64,000 bases of DNA from G963669295 sp963669295 (GCA_963669295.1 OY769938.1:4650001-4714000), one strand, 5' to 3'; numbered from the stretch's first letter, positions 1 through 9,281 are shown. Made by a program: numbers and translations. The notes: generated from the sequence alone by a model not told the origin.

Positions 1-1070
1 TGTAAGATGGAAATCGACATTTCAACCACATTGGGATCTTCGTTAATCACACCGATGAAAAAGTGGGGAAACAACAGTAACATGAGAACGATGAACGACG
101 TAAAGGCAGCACTTAGCGTAACGATCTTTTTGATGGCGGGCACCACTTCATCCAATTTCTTTTGAGCAATAAGGTTACTCACAAATGTTTTGGTAACTGA
201 GCTGAATCCCATGATAGGCACCATGGCTAAAAAGTAGAGGTGCCGTACTACATTGGAGGCTTCGAGTTCTTGAGAACCCAGCTGTTCAATAAGGTTGAAA
301 AAGATGAACCAGGCGGCCAACGATAAAAATTGTTGAATCATGAGAGGCCATGAGATGCGGAACAAGCGACGAATAACGTTTTTATAGAGTCGTCGGAACT
401 TGAGCAAGCAATACTTTTTAATGGTAGGGTTAAAGATGGTATAGATAATGGCAAATACCAATGCAGTAATTTCCGATAGGAGAGAAGCCAATGCAGCGCC
501 ACCTACTCCCATTTGAGGAAATCCCCAATTGCCAAAGATCAAAGCATAATCGAGCACAATGTTGACCCCTGCGGTGATGAGGGTGGTCCATATCAGAATG
601 TTGGTACGAGCTACCCCTACATAAAAAGCCACAAGTGCCAGGTTAATAAACGATACAATAAAGCCCCACGACCGGTAATGGAGGAACTCATCTAACGCCA
701 CGAATATTGCTTCTGATTTTAGGGTTTTTCCAAGAATTACCGGCCCTAAAAAGAAGAAGGCCACAAACAGGGTAACTCCCATGAGCAATAACCCAACAAG
801 GGTGTGGTTAAAAAGACTGCCCACCTCGCGGTAGCGCCCTTCCCCTTCACGACGGGCAATTAAAATTTGTGCTCCCGAAGCAAAGCCTACGCCCAGCATA
901 AAGAAAGCTACATACATCACTCCACCAATCCCGGCAGCATTAAAGTCATCGCCTCCAACACGACTAAGAAAGGAACCATCGGCCAGCACCACAATGAATT
1001 GTACAAATGTACCAAACATAATGGGCAGGGCCATTTTTAATAGGGGGCTATATTTTGCTTCTAACGACAT
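1..1070 (-). CDS. MATE-family multidrug/Na+ exporter (C-terminus beyond window)
   Basis: Inner-membrane antiporter of the MATE (NorM/DinF) family, expected to expel drugs or cationic compounds using a Na+ or H+ gradient. The minus-strand frame opens with ATG at 1070 (MSLEAKYSPLLKMALPIMFG) and stays open to the left edge for about 356 codons, so the last helices are missing. It is strongly hydrophobic. The segment FVVLADGSFLSRVGGDDFNA and the following GVGFASGAQILIARREGEGR match the first half of the MATE fold, and a repeat-like second half begins near residue 230 (SWPLMIQQFLSL). The start abuts the stop of the upstream rRNA methyltransferase gene with no gap, so the two probably share a transcript. 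The family is secure by eye; the substrate is unknown. Confidence 0.85.
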   Translation of the reverse strand, partial: MSLEAKYSPLLKMALPIMFGTFVQFIVVLADGSFLSRVGGDDFNAAGIGGVMYVAFFMLGVGFASGAQILIARREGEGRYREVGSLFNHTLVGLLLMGVTLFVAFFFLGPVILGKTLKSEAIFVALDEFLHYRSWGFIVSFINLALVAFYVGVARTNILIWTTLITAGVNIVLDYALIFGNWGFPQMGVGGAALASLLSEITALVFAIIYTIFNPTIKKYCLLKFRRLYKNVIRRLFRISWPLMIQQFLSLAAWFIFFNLIEQLGSQELEASNVVRHLYFLAMVPIMGFSSVTKTFVSNLIAQKKLDEVVPAIKKIVTLSAAFTSFIVLMLLLFPHFFIGVINEDPNVVEMSISIL

Positions 1071-2267
1071 TTATTCATCTACTTGAATTACCAATCCTTT
1101 GAGGTATTCACCTTCTGGGTGATACACATTAACAGGGTGGTCAGCAGGTTGGTGCATTTGATGCAAGATTCGTACCTTTCTTCCAGCATTGATGGCAGCA
1201 GCGACAATGGTATTGTTGAATAAAGATTTATCGACTACCTGAGAACATGAATAAGTGAAAATCATGCCTCCGGACTTGATGCGCTCTATGGCTTGTTGAT
1301 TCAAGCGTTTATATCCTTGAACAGCTTTGTGCCTGGCACTTTGATGCTTGGCAAAAGCGGGTGGGTCTAATACAATAATGTCGTAGTCGCCACCAATGGT
1401 TTTGATGTGATCCATGGCATCGGCTACTATAGAGGTGTGTGATGCCCCGCCAAAGTTATTGGCGGCAAGGTTTTGTTCCACCAATTCAATGGCTTTGGCC
1501 GAACTGTCGAGCGAGTGCACTTCGGCCGCTCCTGCTTTTAAGGCGTAGATAGAGAAACCACCTGAATAGCAGAAAGTATTCAATATTTTTTTTCCTGTTG
1601 CGTATTGCGCCAACAGTTGACGGTTGTCGCGTTGGTCGATGAAGAACCCCGTTTTTTGTCCGGTTTCCCAATCGATAAGGAAACGACAATCGTTTTCCAA
1701 TACATCGCCTATTACTTCTCCTTCTTTGTACAAGTACTGGTTGGTGAGTCCCGGTACTGCATGCATAAGGTGAGGATACTCAGCACTTTTATCGTAAACG
1801 GCAGTAAGGTGTTCCCCCATTATGTCTTTCAACAATTCTACCAGTTGTTCTTTCATCAAATGCATACCCAGCGATGGGGTTTGCATTACAGCAACACCAT
1901 TATAATAATCAATGATAAGGCCAGGCAATTGATCGCCTTCGGCATGTGTTAGACGAAATACATTGGTATGTGTGTTGCCTACCAAACCAAGGTTCTTACG
2001 CAGGTTCCATGCTTTTTGCAGCTTATCACGCCAAAAGTCGATGTTGATTTCTGTGCGTTGAAAATCGAAGATGCGCACGGCAATAGAACCAACCGCCTGG
2101 TAATGTCCGGTACCCAGGTATTCGCCTTTGTTGCTGCATACTTCTACTACATCACCATCAATAGGTTCACCAATGGTCTTTTTAATGGCACCAGAAAAAA
2201 TCCAGGGATGAAATCGTCTTACCGACCGATCTTTCTTCGTATTCAATATAATTTGAGCCACACCCAT
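1071..2267 (-). CDS. RlmI-like class I SAM-dependent 23S rRNA (cytosine-C5) methyltransferase
   Basis: 398 residues, normal for the RlmI/YccW family that methylates a cytosine of 23S rRNA with S-adenosylmethionine. The N-terminal ~75 residues form a PUA-type RNA-binding domain (HPWIFSGAIKK, then DGDVVEVCSNKGEYLGTGHY). The Rossmann methyltransferase domain has the SAM-binding loop LNTFCYSGGFS near residue 235, an acidic Asp about 20 residues later (SLDSSAKA), motif IV LDPPAFAK near 303, and a catalytic-type cysteine in FTYSCSQ near 340. It lies directly upstream of the MATE gene and is transcribed with it. The exact target base is inferred from the family; RlmK-like or other specificity cannot be excluded. 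Confidence 0.88.
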   Translation of the reverse strand: MGVAQIILNTKKDRSVRRFHPWIFSGAIKKTIGEPIDGDVVEVCSNKGEYLGTGHYQAVGSIAVRIFDFQRTEINIDFWRDKLQKAWNLRKNLGLVGNTHTNVFRLTHAEGDQLPGLIIDYYNGVAVMQTPSLGMHLMKEQLVELLKDIMGEHLTAVYDKSAEYPHLMHAVPGLTNQYLYKEGEVIGDVLENDCRFLIDWETGQKTGFFIDQRDNRQLLAQYATGKKILNTFCYSGGFSIYALKAGAAEVHSLDSSAKAIELVEQNLAANNFGGASHTSIVADAMDHIKTIGGDYDIIVLDPPAFAKHQSARHKAVQGYKRLNQQAIERIKSGGMIFTYSCSQVVDKSLFNNTIVAAAINAGRKVRILHQMHQPADHPVNVYHPEGEYLKGLVIQVDE

Positions 2268-2323
2268 AAAATGACATTATACACCGTGTGCAATAATAGG
2301 CATTTCAGGGCAAGTAAACACGC

Positions 2324-2355
2324 TTTTGGTTTTAAATTTGAATTGGTTATGTTTG
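2324..2355 (+). promoter_or_regulatory. Bacteroidota-type promoter for the 2401 lipoprotein gene
   Basis: TTTTG at 2324-2328 and TATGTTTG at 2348-2355 are separated by exactly 19 bases, matching the Bacteroidota -33/-7 consensus TTTG-N19-TAnnTTTG. The ATG lies 45 bases downstream. A second -7-like match (TAAATTTG, 2333-2340) overlaps it but has no -33 partner. Confidence 0.65.
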
Positions 2356-2400
2356 TTTTAATTGGTTAAGCGTTTCATTCATCAAAATCCTATTGAAATT

Positions 2401-2970
2401 ATGAGAAAAATCAGTTTATTGGTAGTAGTAGCTGTGTTGTTGGTTGCCTGTGGTGGCGGGGAAGAAGCCACTACCTCTACGGCAGAAGCGGTAAAAATTC
2501 CGATTGAAGATGTGTTTCACGAATTCATGAGTTGTAAAGACACTACTTCCGATAAATTGGGGTGCAAAACATATCCGGCCAAAGCATTGTGCGGAGTGTA
2601 TGAAATTACTGATTTTGTTGATCCTAATGTCCCTACCAACTATGTAGAGATCAATGAGATCATCAATGTTATCAACGCTTCTGGTTATTGGGGGTTATTG
2701 GGTGATGCCGACGATCAAGAAGTGCTGGATCAGGCACAGCAGTATGCCAATACGGGAGTGGCAGTAATTGCCGTCAACACCAAAAAAGAACATGGCAATG
2801 TGGCCATTATTTTGCCCGGAGAGCAAAGCCCTTCAGGCAGTTGGGGTGGACTAAATTGCCCTAACTCGGCCAGCTTTTTTATGAAAGGGCATAAGAATTC
2901 TTACATCCATAAAGGACTGAACTACGCCTGGAAAAAGCCGAAAGACATCCAGATTTTTGCACGCGATTAA
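2401..2970 (+). CDS. Lipoprotein of unknown function, possible papain-like (NlpC/CHAP-type) hydrolase
   Basis: 189 residues from ATG 2401, chosen because the lipoprotein signal (MRKISLLVVVAVLLVACGGG, lipid Cys17) begins there; an upstream in-frame start would bury it. After an acidic, Thr-rich linker there is a compact domain of ~150 residues with Cys64 at the start of a helix (AKALCGVYEI) and His131 just before a hydrophobic strand (EHGNVAIILPG). This order, Cys helix then His strand, is that of papain-like peptidoglycan amidases, and the end (GLNCPNSASFFMKG) could carry a further active-site element. The resemblance is weak and the function is an inference. Four cysteines outside the lipobox could form disulphides. 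It overlaps the 3' end of the converging glycosylase gene by 4 bases. Confidence 0.75.
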   Translation: MRKISLLVVVAVLLVACGGGEEATTSTAEAVKIPIEDVFHEFMSCKDTTSDKLGCKTYPAKALCGVYEITDFVDPNVPTNYVEINEIINVINASGYWGLLGDADDQEVLDQAQQYANTGVAVIAVNTKKEHGNVAIILPGEQSPSGSWGGLNCPNSASFFMKGHKNSYIHKGLNYAWKKPKDIQIFARD

Positions 2971-3542
2971 AGGGAAACAATAAAGCGATAGGGGAGCAAT
3001 GCATCTTCTTCGGCATAATCTACCCCTACACGGGGGCCAGCAATAATTTCTTTTTCAGGCACCACAATGCCTCGATCTTCAATCCACAACGTATTGCCTT
3101 GCAGGTCAATGCCGTTGTGTTCCGTACGAATGCCAAGAGCCTGCGATAAAGTACCAGGCCCACCCGAAGTGGTGGTGTCTACCTTACTTTTTTTGCGTCG
3201 CTGAAGTATAGTGTCGATGCCCTCAATGGGTTTTACTGCACGTACCAGTACGGCATGTGGTGTTTCGGCCTTGTTGGTAACTACATTAAATAGGTGGTGA
3301 ATGCCGTAACAGAGGTAAACGTATGAAACGCCTCCTGGCCCGTACATGATTTCTGTCCTTTTGGTACGCCGGTCGCCATAGGCATGCGACGCTTTATCAT
3401 TCACGCCACAATAGGCCTCTGTTTCGGTAATGATACCAGCAGTAATTTGTCCATCGAAATGGGTAAACAAATACTTGCCTAACAGTTCTTTACTGATGGT
3501 GATGACATCTTCCCGTTGATAAAAATCGGTAGTAAGTTTCAT
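2967..3542 (-). CDS. DNA-3-methyladenine glycosylase, AAG/MPG family
   Basis: 191 residues, the usual length for bacterial AAG/MPG proteins, which excise alkylated purines such as 3-methyladenine and start base-excision repair. Visible family signatures are LLGKYLFTHFDGQITAGIITETEAY near the N-terminus (catalytic Glu in ETEAY), RTEIMYGPGGVSYVYLCYGIHHLFNVV (residues ~62-88), VLVRAVKPIEG and GPGTLSQALGI. It sits one base downstream of recQ on the same strand, so the two DNA-repair genes are probably co-transcribed. Its 3' end overlaps that of the 2401 lipoprotein gene by 4 bases. Confidence 0.93.
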   Translation of the reverse strand: MKLTTDFYQREDVITISKELLGKYLFTHFDGQITAGIITETEAYCGVNDKASHAYGDRRTKRTEIMYGPGGVSYVYLCYGIHHLFNVVTNKAETPHAVLVRAVKPIEGIDTILQRRKKSKVDTTTSGGPGTLSQALGIRTEHNGIDLQGNTLWIEDRGIVVPEKEIIAGPRVGVDYAEEDALLPYRFIVSL

Positions 3543-3543
3543 G

Positions 3544-5448
3544 CTATTTTTTCCAACTCATTTTGTTATCGTCTGTATGCTGTAGCTTGCCATTGTCTAC
3601 CAGCCATTGGATAACTTTAATAATTTTATCATCTCTCGAATCTTTGATGGCACTTACAATGGCTGTTAACGCCATAGGTTCTTGTTGCAACAAGGCTTTT
3701 ATTTGATCGCTCACCTGTTCGAATTCAAGGCTGCTGAGGTCGAGTTTGTTGCGTTCCAGGCATACGTCGCAAATGCCGCATCGCAGGGCATCTTTTTCAC
3801 CAAAATAGGCCAGTAGTTGTTGGCTACGACACTTATGGGTAGCGGTGGTGTAATCAATTACCGCATTGATTCGTTTTACCACACCTTCTTTTCGGTCGTA
3901 ATAGCTGCGTCGCGAAATTTGCAAGTTTTGCACATTGGCCCGCTCGCGGGTATATGTGATTTTTGGCTGGTTGCTGGCAGGGATGTAAGACAGTACCTCA
4001 TGGCGGTCTAACACTTCCAGCAACTCCCTTACCTGAGGAGGGGTACTGTTGGAACGTTGCGCCAATTCGTGCTCGTTGATTTTCACAAAGGCATCAAACA
4101 ACCCCGAGTAAGAGCGCAGCAGCAGTTTAATAAAACCATCAATGCTTTTGTTGCTTACCTGTATAGCATAAAGGTCGTTGTGGCTCATTAAAAACTTGAT
4201 GCGCGATGGGGAGTGTATGGCATCGGAAAGCAGCAAGTATTCATCGAGTTCTAATAGTTTGAGGCTACTGTATACTGTATATGGTTTGAGTTGTGTACGT
4301 TGGCAGAAATCAGCGATATCGAATTCATAACTTTCATCCAGGCCGGCACCAATGGCTATTTGGTAATGATTGGCCAGGGCCTGGTATACTTTTTCAATGG
4401 TTGCTATTTCGGGAAAGGCCATGGCTACACGTTGTTCCAGGTCCAGCTGATCGCTTTTATGGTAAATGAGCACTGCATAGGCCTTGTGTCCATCCCTTCC
4501 GGCTCTACCTGCTTCCTGGAAATAACTTTCAATGGCATCGGGGATATCGAGGTGTACCACCACACGAACATTCGATTTATCGATGCCCATTCCAAAAGCA
4601 TTGGTGGCCACCATAACCCGAAATTTCCCTTTGATCCACAACGCTTGCTTTTCGTTGCGTTCCTTGCTTTCAAGTCCGGCATGGTAATGGCTTGCACTGA
4701 TGTTGATTTGGTTTAGGTAATCGGCAACTTCCTTTGTTTTTCTCCGACTTCTTACATATACCACGGCACTGCCTTCTACTTTGGAGAGAATGTTAACAAG
4801 CTGCTTTAGTTTGTCTTCACGCTCCATCACAACATAAGCGAGGTTCTTTCGCTCAAAGCTCTTTTGAAACACGTTGGGAGCTTTAAAGGCCAATTTTTCC
4901 TGGATGTCGACCACTACTTCAGGAGTGGCAGTAGCGGTAAGGGCAATGACTGGCACATCGGGCTGCAGTTCCCTAACCTCAGCTATTTTAAGGTAGGGAG
5001 GACGGAAATCGTATCCCCACTGCGAAATGCAATGTGCTTCATCTACGGCAATGAGGTTGATTTGCATTTTCTGCAATCGGGCACGAAACAGCTCATTGCT
5101 CAACCGTTCGGGCGACACATACAGGAACTTTACCTTGCCATATATACAGTTGTCGAGCAATACATCAATTTCACGCTTGTGCATGCCCGAAACAATGGCT
5201 ACCGCGTTGATGCCTTTGCTTTTTAGGTGTTGTACCTGGTCGTTCATCAACGCAATGAGCGGAGAAACCACCAGGCATATCCCTTCCTTTGCCATGGCTG
5301 GCACTTGGAAACAGATGGATTTGCCACCACCAGTGGGCAGCAATGCCAGGCTATCGTTGCCTTCCAACACCGACTGGATGATCTCTTCCTGCATCGGGCG
5401 GAAGGCGGTGTGCCCCCAATATTGGGTGAGAATTTGATGAATATCCAC
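3544..5448 (-). CDS. recQ: ATP-dependent DNA helicase RecQ (short form, no HRDC)
   Basis: 634-residue 3'-5' superfamily 2 DNA helicase for recombination and replication-fork repair. The helicase core shows motif 0 YWGHTAFRPMQEEII, Walker A GGGKSICFQVPA (~41-52), the DEAH box VDEAHCISQWGYDFRP (~135) and motif VI EAGRAGRDG (~323). A RecQ zinc-binding segment follows with Cys residues in THKCRSQQLLAYFG and LRCGICDVC (~510-540), then a winged-helix region. The C-terminus ends without a recognisable HRDC domain, typical of the shorter of two RecQ types common in Bacteroidota. The glycosylase gene follows one base downstream. Confidence 0.95.
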   Translation of the reverse strand: MDIHQILTQYWGHTAFRPMQEEIIQSVLEGNDSLALLPTGGGKSICFQVPAMAKEGICLVVSPLIALMNDQVQHLKSKGINAVAIVSGMHKREIDVLLDNCIYGKVKFLYVSPERLSNELFRARLQKMQINLIAVDEAHCISQWGYDFRPPYLKIAEVRELQPDVPVIALTATATPEVVVDIQEKLAFKAPNVFQKSFERKNLAYVVMEREDKLKQLVNILSKVEGSAVVYVRSRRKTKEVADYLNQINISASHYHAGLESKERNEKQALWIKGKFRVMVATNAFGMGIDKSNVRVVVHLDIPDAIESYFQEAGRAGRDGHKAYAVLIYHKSDQLDLEQRVAMAFPEIATIEKVYQALANHYQIAIGAGLDESYEFDIADFCQRTQLKPYTVYSSLKLLELDEYLLLSDAIHSPSRIKFLMSHNDLYAIQVSNKSIDGFIKLLLRSYSGLFDAFVKINEHELAQRSNSTPPQVRELLEVLDRHEVLSYIPASNQPKITYTRERANVQNLQISRRSYYDRKEGVVKRINAVIDYTTATHKCRSQQLLAYFGEKDALRCGICDVCLERNKLDLSSLEFEQVSDQIKALLQQEPMALTAIVSAIKDSRDDKIIKVIQWLVDNGKLQHTDDNKMSWKK

Positions 5449-5519
5449 GTTATGTCATTTTTGTGACGTTACCGTTCACCGAATATGGCTTAAATTTAAC
5501 GATAATCAGGTTTAGGAGC

Positions 5520-5550
5520 TTGCTTTAGGCGCTTAATTTTTTTACTTTTG
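5520..5550 (+). promoter_or_regulatory. Bacteroidota-type promoter for ilvE
   Basis: TTG at 5520-5522, 20 bases, then TACTTTTG at 5543-5550 (full match to TAnnTTTG). The ilvE ATG is 30 bases downstream. The promoter argues for the 5581 start rather than an upstream TTG, which would lie inside the -7 box. Confidence 0.7.
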
Positions 5551-5580
5551 CACTCCTCAAAAGGAACAAATCCAAACAGA

Positions 5581-6651
5581 ATGATCGCAGAACAATTGAA
5601 ACTAGAAATCCAACAAACCGAACAATCACGCATTCACGAAATAGACTTTGATAACATCATTTTTGGTCGCCAATTTTCCGACCACATGTTTATCATGGAG
5701 TATAAAGATGGTGCCTGGCATTCGCCTACCATCAAGCCTTATGGCAATTTATCGATGAGCCCTGCTTCTTCGGTAATGCATTATGGACAGGCCATTTTTG
5801 AAGGCATGAAGGCGTATAAAAATGCCAATGGAGAGGTGTTGTTGTTTCGTTATATGGACAACATTAAACGTTTCAATAGATCGGCTGAGCGCATGTGTAT
5901 GCCTGCAGTTCCCGAAGATATTTTTGAAGAAGCATTGAAAGAGTTAGTGAAGTTGGACCGCAGTTGGATCCCTGCTAAAGATGGCAGTGCTTTATACATT
6001 CGTCCATTCATGTTTTCTACCGATGCCTACATTGGTGTAAAACCTTCTGATACTTATAAGTTCATGATTTTTACCTGTCCTGTAGACCAATATTATGGGA
6101 AGCCAGTAAAAGTGAAAATGGAAATGGAGTTTAGTCGTGCTGTAGAAGGAGGCACTGGTGCTGCGAAGGCTGCAGGAAACTATGCCGCTTCATTGTATCC
6201 GGCACGTATGGCACAGCAACAAGGATACGACCAGTTGGTGTGGACTGATGCCAAGGAGCATAAGTACATCGAAGAGTCGGGTACCATGAACATCATGTTT
6301 GTTCAAGGAAATCAACTGCTTACCCCAAGTTTGTCGGGTACTATCCTTTCGGGCATTACCCGCGATAGTGTATTGACCATTGCTCGCGACTGGGGATTGG
6401 AAGTAAAAGAAGCACCTATAGCCGTAGCAGATGTTATAGATGCCCTGGAGGCAGGCGCTATTGATGATGCCTTTGGTACTGGTACTGCAGCTACCATTGC
6501 ACACATTAAGTCAATTGGATACAACGGCAAAGATTACGAATTGCCAGAAGTAGCCAACAGAACATTCTCTAACAAAGTAGCCGCTTATTTGGAAGGCTTG
6601 AAGAAAGGAAGAGAAGAAGATAAGTTCGGTTGGGTATCGCAGATTGGCTAG
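5581..6651 (+). CDS. ilvE: Branched-chain amino acid aminotransferase
   Basis: 356 residues from ATG 5581. A PLP-dependent fold-type IV transaminase that interconverts Leu, Ile and Val with their 2-oxo acids in the cytoplasm. Family signatures are SSVMHYGQAIFEGMKAYK near the N-terminus, RFNRSAERMCMP, the PLP lysine Lys196 in GTGAAKAAGNYA, the ESGTMNIMF segment, and SGITRDSVLTIA, which binds the cofactor phosphate. Length and motifs fit the ~355-residue type found in Bacteroidota. No other branched-chain gene is adjacent, so the gene is probably monocistronic from the promoter at 5520-5550. Its 3' end overlaps the converging J-protein gene by 4 bases. Confidence 0.95.
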   Translation: MIAEQLKLEIQQTEQSRIHEIDFDNIIFGRQFSDHMFIMEYKDGAWHSPTIKPYGNLSMSPASSVMHYGQAIFEGMKAYKNANGEVLLFRYMDNIKRFNRSAERMCMPAVPEDIFEEALKELVKLDRSWIPAKDGSALYIRPFMFSTDAYIGVKPSDTYKFMIFTCPVDQYYGKPVKVKMEMEFSRAVEGGTGAAKAAGNYAASLYPARMAQQQGYDQLVWTDAKEHKYIEESGTMNIMFVQGNQLLTPSLSGTILSGITRDSVLTIARDWGLEVKEAPIAVADVIDALEAGAIDDAFGTGTAATIAHIKSIGYNGKDYELPEVANRTFSNKVAAYLEGLKKGREEDKFGWVSQIG

Positions 6652-7220
6652 TCCCAGTTGATGGCAAACATTTTCTTTACTTTTTTATAAAACAGGCTTA
6701 AGAAGCGGGGTTTAAAACCCAGTATGCCTAAGCAAGCATCGTGCAATACGATAAGAGCCGGTATGGCAATAATGACCATGATATAAGGCCATTTACCAGC
6801 TTGAAGGTGATATACGAGCGACATTAGTAGGGTGGTGCTGAATACAATGCCTACAAAGTAGAAGAAATACTTAATGATGGGGTGGGGTTCGAATTGTGGT
6901 GCTCGCATTGATTGATAGTAGGTGCAATCGCGAGTGGGCCTGCTTCTTTCGGGTTTTTCTTTATACTGTGGTGGTTGTTTGGCCTTGTTTTTGGAAGCAG
7001 AAGCAGTAAGTACACCCAATTTGATGTCGTATTCCTGGCGCTTGTGCTCATCGCTTAATACGCGATAGGCATCATTAATCACCTGGAAGGCTTCTTTCGA
7101 TCGTTGGTTGCTCATGGAATCGGGGTGGAAAAGTTTGGCTTTTTCGCGAAAAGCGCGCTTTACTTCAAAACGTGTGGCCTTAGAAGAAATGCCCAAGATT
7201 TTGTAGTAATTGTATTCCAT
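6648..7220 (-). CDS. Membrane-anchored J-domain (DnaJ-like) protein
   Basis: 190 residues. Residues 3-65 are a canonical J domain (YYKILGISSKATRFEVKRAFRE) with the HPD tripeptide at 32-34, which stimulates the ATPase of an Hsp70 (DnaK). After a basic, proline-containing linker there are two hydrophobic segments near residues 118-140 (FFYFVGIVFSTTLLMSL) and 146-166 (IMVIIAIPALIVL), and a basic C-terminal tail. There is no Gly/Phe or zinc-finger region, so this is a specialised co-chaperone held at the inner membrane, not DnaJ itself. Its client is unknown. Confidence 0.85.
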   Translation of the reverse strand: MEYNYYKILGISSKATRFEVKRAFREKAKLFHPDSMSNQRSKEAFQVINDAYRVLSDEHKRQEYDIKLGVLTASASKNKAKQPPQYKEKPERSRPTRDCTYYQSMRAPQFEPHPIIKYFFYFVGIVFSTTLLMSLVYHLQAGKWPYIMVIIAIPALIVLHDACLGILGFKPRFLSLFYKKVKKMFAINWD

Positions 7221-7319
7221 GGCGGGTGAGCGATGAAAGTTTAGTTAAAAATAGTTTATTTGTGGAAAGTATGAACTCTTATCATCTTAACTACGTAAAC
7301 CAACGCTAAAAGGTTAGGA

Positions 7320-8660
7320 TTGTTGCGAAAATTCACATACCGTTTTGTTATAGGTGCCATTTTAATGGCAGCGGCAGTGGCCACACAAGCTCAAAATTTA
7401 GTGGTGATGGGCAAGGTAACAGATGCTGAGGCACCCAACAATGCCATTGTGCGGGTACACGTGGCTGTAATGGGCGATAACAAAGGAGCATATACCAATA
7501 AAACAGGGCAATACAAGCTGCGCATCAAGTATGAAAAGCCAATAGCACTTATCTTTAGTCATATCGGCTATGCTTCCGATACAGTAGTGTTGTCGAAACG
7601 ATTGGTACAGCAAGCAGTAAACGACACCCTTGTGTTGAACCGAAAGCTCACCTTCGAAGCTATTGTAGGGCCTACTATCGACATCTTTGCCAAATTCGAC
7701 ACGGTATTTGGAAAAAAGCATGTAAGTGTTTCAGATTTTGAGTTTTATGGCGATAACTTCATCATGTTAGCATACGAACGACGCCTGGAAAAGGGAAGCA
7801 AAATTTTATATGTTGACGAAGATCAGATCGTCATCGATTCTTGTGAGGTGCCACTAGAAGCCATTGAGTTGTACAGAGATTACCTCGACAAAGTATATGT
7901 GGTATGCAAGGGGGGAGCCTATGAGGTGCAAGTAGAAAACAATGATATTGAGGTAGTAAAGGTGCCCAACGAATATTTCGATAAACTGATACGGCCTATT
8001 GTAGATACGTTAGATAGTGATGTGTATGTTACCAATTACAGTGGCGATTTTCCGGCATTTGATTATTATGCCTACGATCCGGAAGACAGTTCGTACACCC
8101 ATGTAAAGCACATTGTAGACGATAAGCTGCACAAGATGTTTCGCAACACCTACCTCGACCTTAAGCCAAGAGAGAAGTTGGAAATGTATCGTTTGCAAGA
8201 GGCTACTGGGGTAGACAAAGAATACTTATCGGGGTGGTATACTGGTTTTCATAATTCCATTTACTTCGATTCGCTGTACGCACCTATGTTCATTGTAAAC
8301 GATACGGTACATATTTTCGACCACTACAGCCATACTATGTATAAGTACGACAAGAAAAGCAACCTTATCGATACTATTTCTATTGCTTACCACCGTCCCA
8401 AGCGTAAAAATGAATGGGAAGAGCAATTGGAGTTTGATCGGGAAAATGATAAAATTTATGCCATCTTTTTGCGAGGTGGCTACCATTACCTAAAGCGCAT
8501 TAACCTGCAAACAGGAAAGGTAGCAAGTACTTATAAACTGGCCAATAAATACGCAGAACACATCAAGGTAAAAGATGATTACGTGTACTATGTGTACCGG
8601 CCTTTCGAGTCCACGCAAAAGAAATTTTTATACAAAGAATTGATCAAAGAAGGATCATAA
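7320..8660 (+). CDS. Exported protein with carboxypeptidase regulatory-like domain and probable propeller
   Basis: 446 residues. No ATG precedes the signal peptide (LRKFTYRFVIGAILMAAAVATQAQ), so the start is taken as TTG at 7320 or 7323. The mature protein opens with a CarboxypepD_reg-like beta-sandwich (VVMGKVTDAEAPNNAIVRVHV ... YTNKTGQYKLRI ... GYASDTVVL, residues ~27-105), common in Bacteroidota surface proteins. The remaining ~330 residues consist of strand-rich repeats (FIMLAYERR..ILYVDED, DKVYVVCKGGAYEV, DDYVYYVYRP) resembling a WD/6-bladed propeller. No enzyme motif is visible and the function is unknown. The 3' end overlaps the converging sixA-like gene by 6 bases. Confidence 0.72.
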   Translation: MLRKFTYRFVIGAILMAAAVATQAQNLVVMGKVTDAEAPNNAIVRVHVAVMGDNKGAYTNKTGQYKLRIKYEKPIALIFSHIGYASDTVVLSKRLVQQAVNDTLVLNRKLTFEAIVGPTIDIFAKFDTVFGKKHVSVSDFEFYGDNFIMLAYERRLEKGSKILYVDEDQIVIDSCEVPLEAIELYRDYLDKVYVVCKGGAYEVQVENNDIEVVKVPNEYFDKLIRPIVDTLDSDVYVTNYSGDFPAFDYYAYDPEDSSYTHVKHIVDDKLHKMFRNTYLDLKPREKLEMYRLQEATGVDKEYLSGWYTGFHNSIYFDSLYAPMFIVNDTVHIFDHYSHTMYKYDKKSNLIDTISIAYHRPKRKNEWEEQLEFDRENDKIYAIFLRGGYHYLKRINLQTGKVASTYKLANKYAEHIKVKDDYVYYVYRPFESTQKKFLYKELIKEGS

Positions 8661-9158
8661 ATCAGCAGCATGCCTTTTGGGGTAATCGAAGTATTTCAAT
8701 GTACCGGTACCCCCAGATATTTCCTGCCAGTTGTCTGTTTTAAACTCAATTTTACAAATGCCTGTAGTAGGTACGTTGTCGATGTAATGATCGGTGAGGT
8801 AGTAGGAAAGGGCTGTAGTGCCTGGGTTATGTGCAAAAATAAACACAGTATTATGGATGTTTTCTATGCTGTTGATGATGTGTAGCATTGCTTGTACGCT
8901 GGCCAGGTAAAGATCCTCTGTGGTTACAATTGCTGTTTTAGGATAACCTATTTCATCAGCAATAATTTTAGCCGTAGTAAAAGCCCTGTTGGCCGAACTG
9001 GAAAGGATAAGATCGGGCAATATTCCCTGCTGTTTCAGTCGCTGCCCCATAAACGGAGCTGCTTTTTTCCCACGTCCATTTAGTGGGCGATCAAAATCAG
9101 AAAGATCGTGTTCTTTCCAACTCGACTTAGCATGACGAATGAGATACAGTGTTTTCAT
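8655..9158 (-). CDS. SixA-like histidine phosphatase family protein
   Basis: 167 residues. The N-terminus carries the RHG-type motif LIRHAKSSW with phospho-acceptor His9, followed by SDFDRPLNGRGKKAAPFMGQRL, ILSSSANRAFTTAKII and a late HNPG (IFAHNPGTT) with the second catalytic His. This is the histidine phosphatase superfamily, SixA branch. SixA removes phosphate from His in phosphorelay proteins, but Bacteroidota homologues are uncharacterised, so the substrate is open. It converges on the 7320 gene. Confidence 0.88.
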   Translation of the reverse strand: MKTLYLIRHAKSSWKEHDLSDFDRPLNGRGKKAAPFMGQRLKQQGILPDLILSSSANRAFTTAKIIADEIGYPKTAIVTTEDLYLASVQAMLHIINSIENIHNTVFIFAHNPGTTALSYYLTDHYIDNVPTTGICKIEFKTDNWQEISGGTGTLKYFDYPKRHAADL

Positions 9159-9233
9159 TGTCTTAAATTTACCAAATAATTATTTGGTAAGCGAATGAAG
9201 GCTCTATTTAGGGGATACATTACGTACCAATCA

Positions 9234-9263
9234 TTGGGCTACTGGGGATTCTTTCTATCTTAG
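9234..9263 (+). promoter_or_regulatory. Probable promoter of the wzx-wbpG-hisH-hisF sugar operon
   Basis: TTG at 9234-9236 and TATCTTAG at 9256-9263, spaced by 19 bases. The -7 element has one mismatch to TAnnTTTG. The flippase ATG is 18 bases downstream. Confidence 0.5.
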
Positions 9264-9281
9264 CCGAGCAACAATTTTTGA

